DNA of 6,160 nucleotides, from assembly GCA_030620065.1 (NCBI GenBank), contig JAUXFJ010000102.1:1-6160 (forward strand), written 5' to 3'. The notes under the pieces were generated by a model that worked only from the letters and a program-made list of their open reading frames with translations, ran no database searches and was not told the DNA's origin. The position numbers and the translations under genes are program-made. Source of the stretch: Anaerolineaceae bacterium. Its GTDB lineage: Bacteria > Chloroflexota > Anaerolineae > Anaerolineales > Anaerolineaceae. Positions 6,105-6,160 of the stretch are shown one piece after another; the stretch's first letter is position 1; every line of letters begins with the position of its first letter.

Positions 6105-6160
6105 TGGACCTGGAGGGACTCGAACCCTCGACCTCGTCAGTGCGATTGACGCGCGCTCCC
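6105..6160 (-). tRNA. tRNA-Ala, anticodon CGC, 5' end cut by window
   Basis: The 3' 56 nt of a tRNA are present, from the D loop on. The anticodon stem is CGTCA/TGACG with loop ATCGCAC (anticodon CGC, reading GCG). The variable loop AGGTC and T arm are identical to those of the neighbouring tRNA-Ala(GGC). The acceptor 3' strand CAGGTCC has U at position 70, consistent with the alanine G3-U70 pair, and the discriminator is A. CCA is not encoded. The missing 5' part (about 17 nt) lies beyond the window. Confidence 0.93.

Overview
The window looks like ordinary chromosomal DNA from a bacterium of moderate GC content. Its most informative element is a leucine-type T-box riboswitch in front of leuS. 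T-box leaders are typical of Firmicutes, Actinobacteria, Chloroflexota and some deltaproteobacterial lineages, so enteric Proteobacteria can be set aside. The LeuRS is bacterial in type, with a bacterial C-terminal domain and two Cys4 zinc sites. My impression is a Chloroflexota (Anaerolineae-like) or low-GC Gram-positive genome, but this is inference; nothing here fixes the phylum.

Left part, plus strand (1-2560): the 3' part of a YrdC/TsaC-type threonylcarbamoyl-AMP synthase, then threonine synthase (thrC) and homoserine kinase (thrB). The gaps are 29 bp and an 8-bp overlap, so this is a likely operon. ThrB and ThrC carry out the last two steps from homoserine to threonine. TsaC uses threonine, with bicarbonate and ATP, to start t6A modification of tRNAs. 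The cluster therefore makes threonine and spends some of it on tRNA modification. A hairpin at 2567-2591 closes the convergent junction.

Middle, minus strand (2611-3159): a small exported helical protein of unknown function. It has its own ribosome binding site and sits between two hairpins, so it is probably a single-gene transcript. leuS (3297-5750) lies upstream of it on the same strand and ends in a strong intrinsic terminator at 3243-3276.

Right part, minus strand (5764-6160): two tRNA-Ala genes, one cut by the window edge with anticodon CGC and one complete with anticodon GGC, followed almost directly by the leuS T-box leader. Leader parts that can be read are Stem I with a CTC (Leu) specifier, a Stem III-like hairpin, the T-box sequence with a TGGT bulge, and competing antiterminator and terminator pairings. 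The leader begins only about 7 nt after the 3' end of tRNA-Ala(GGC). There is no room for a promoter between them, so the tRNAs and leuS probably share a transcript that tRNA 3' processing would cut just before Stem I. This arrangement is the most interesting point in the window. I found no clearly novel system, mobile element or CRISPR array.
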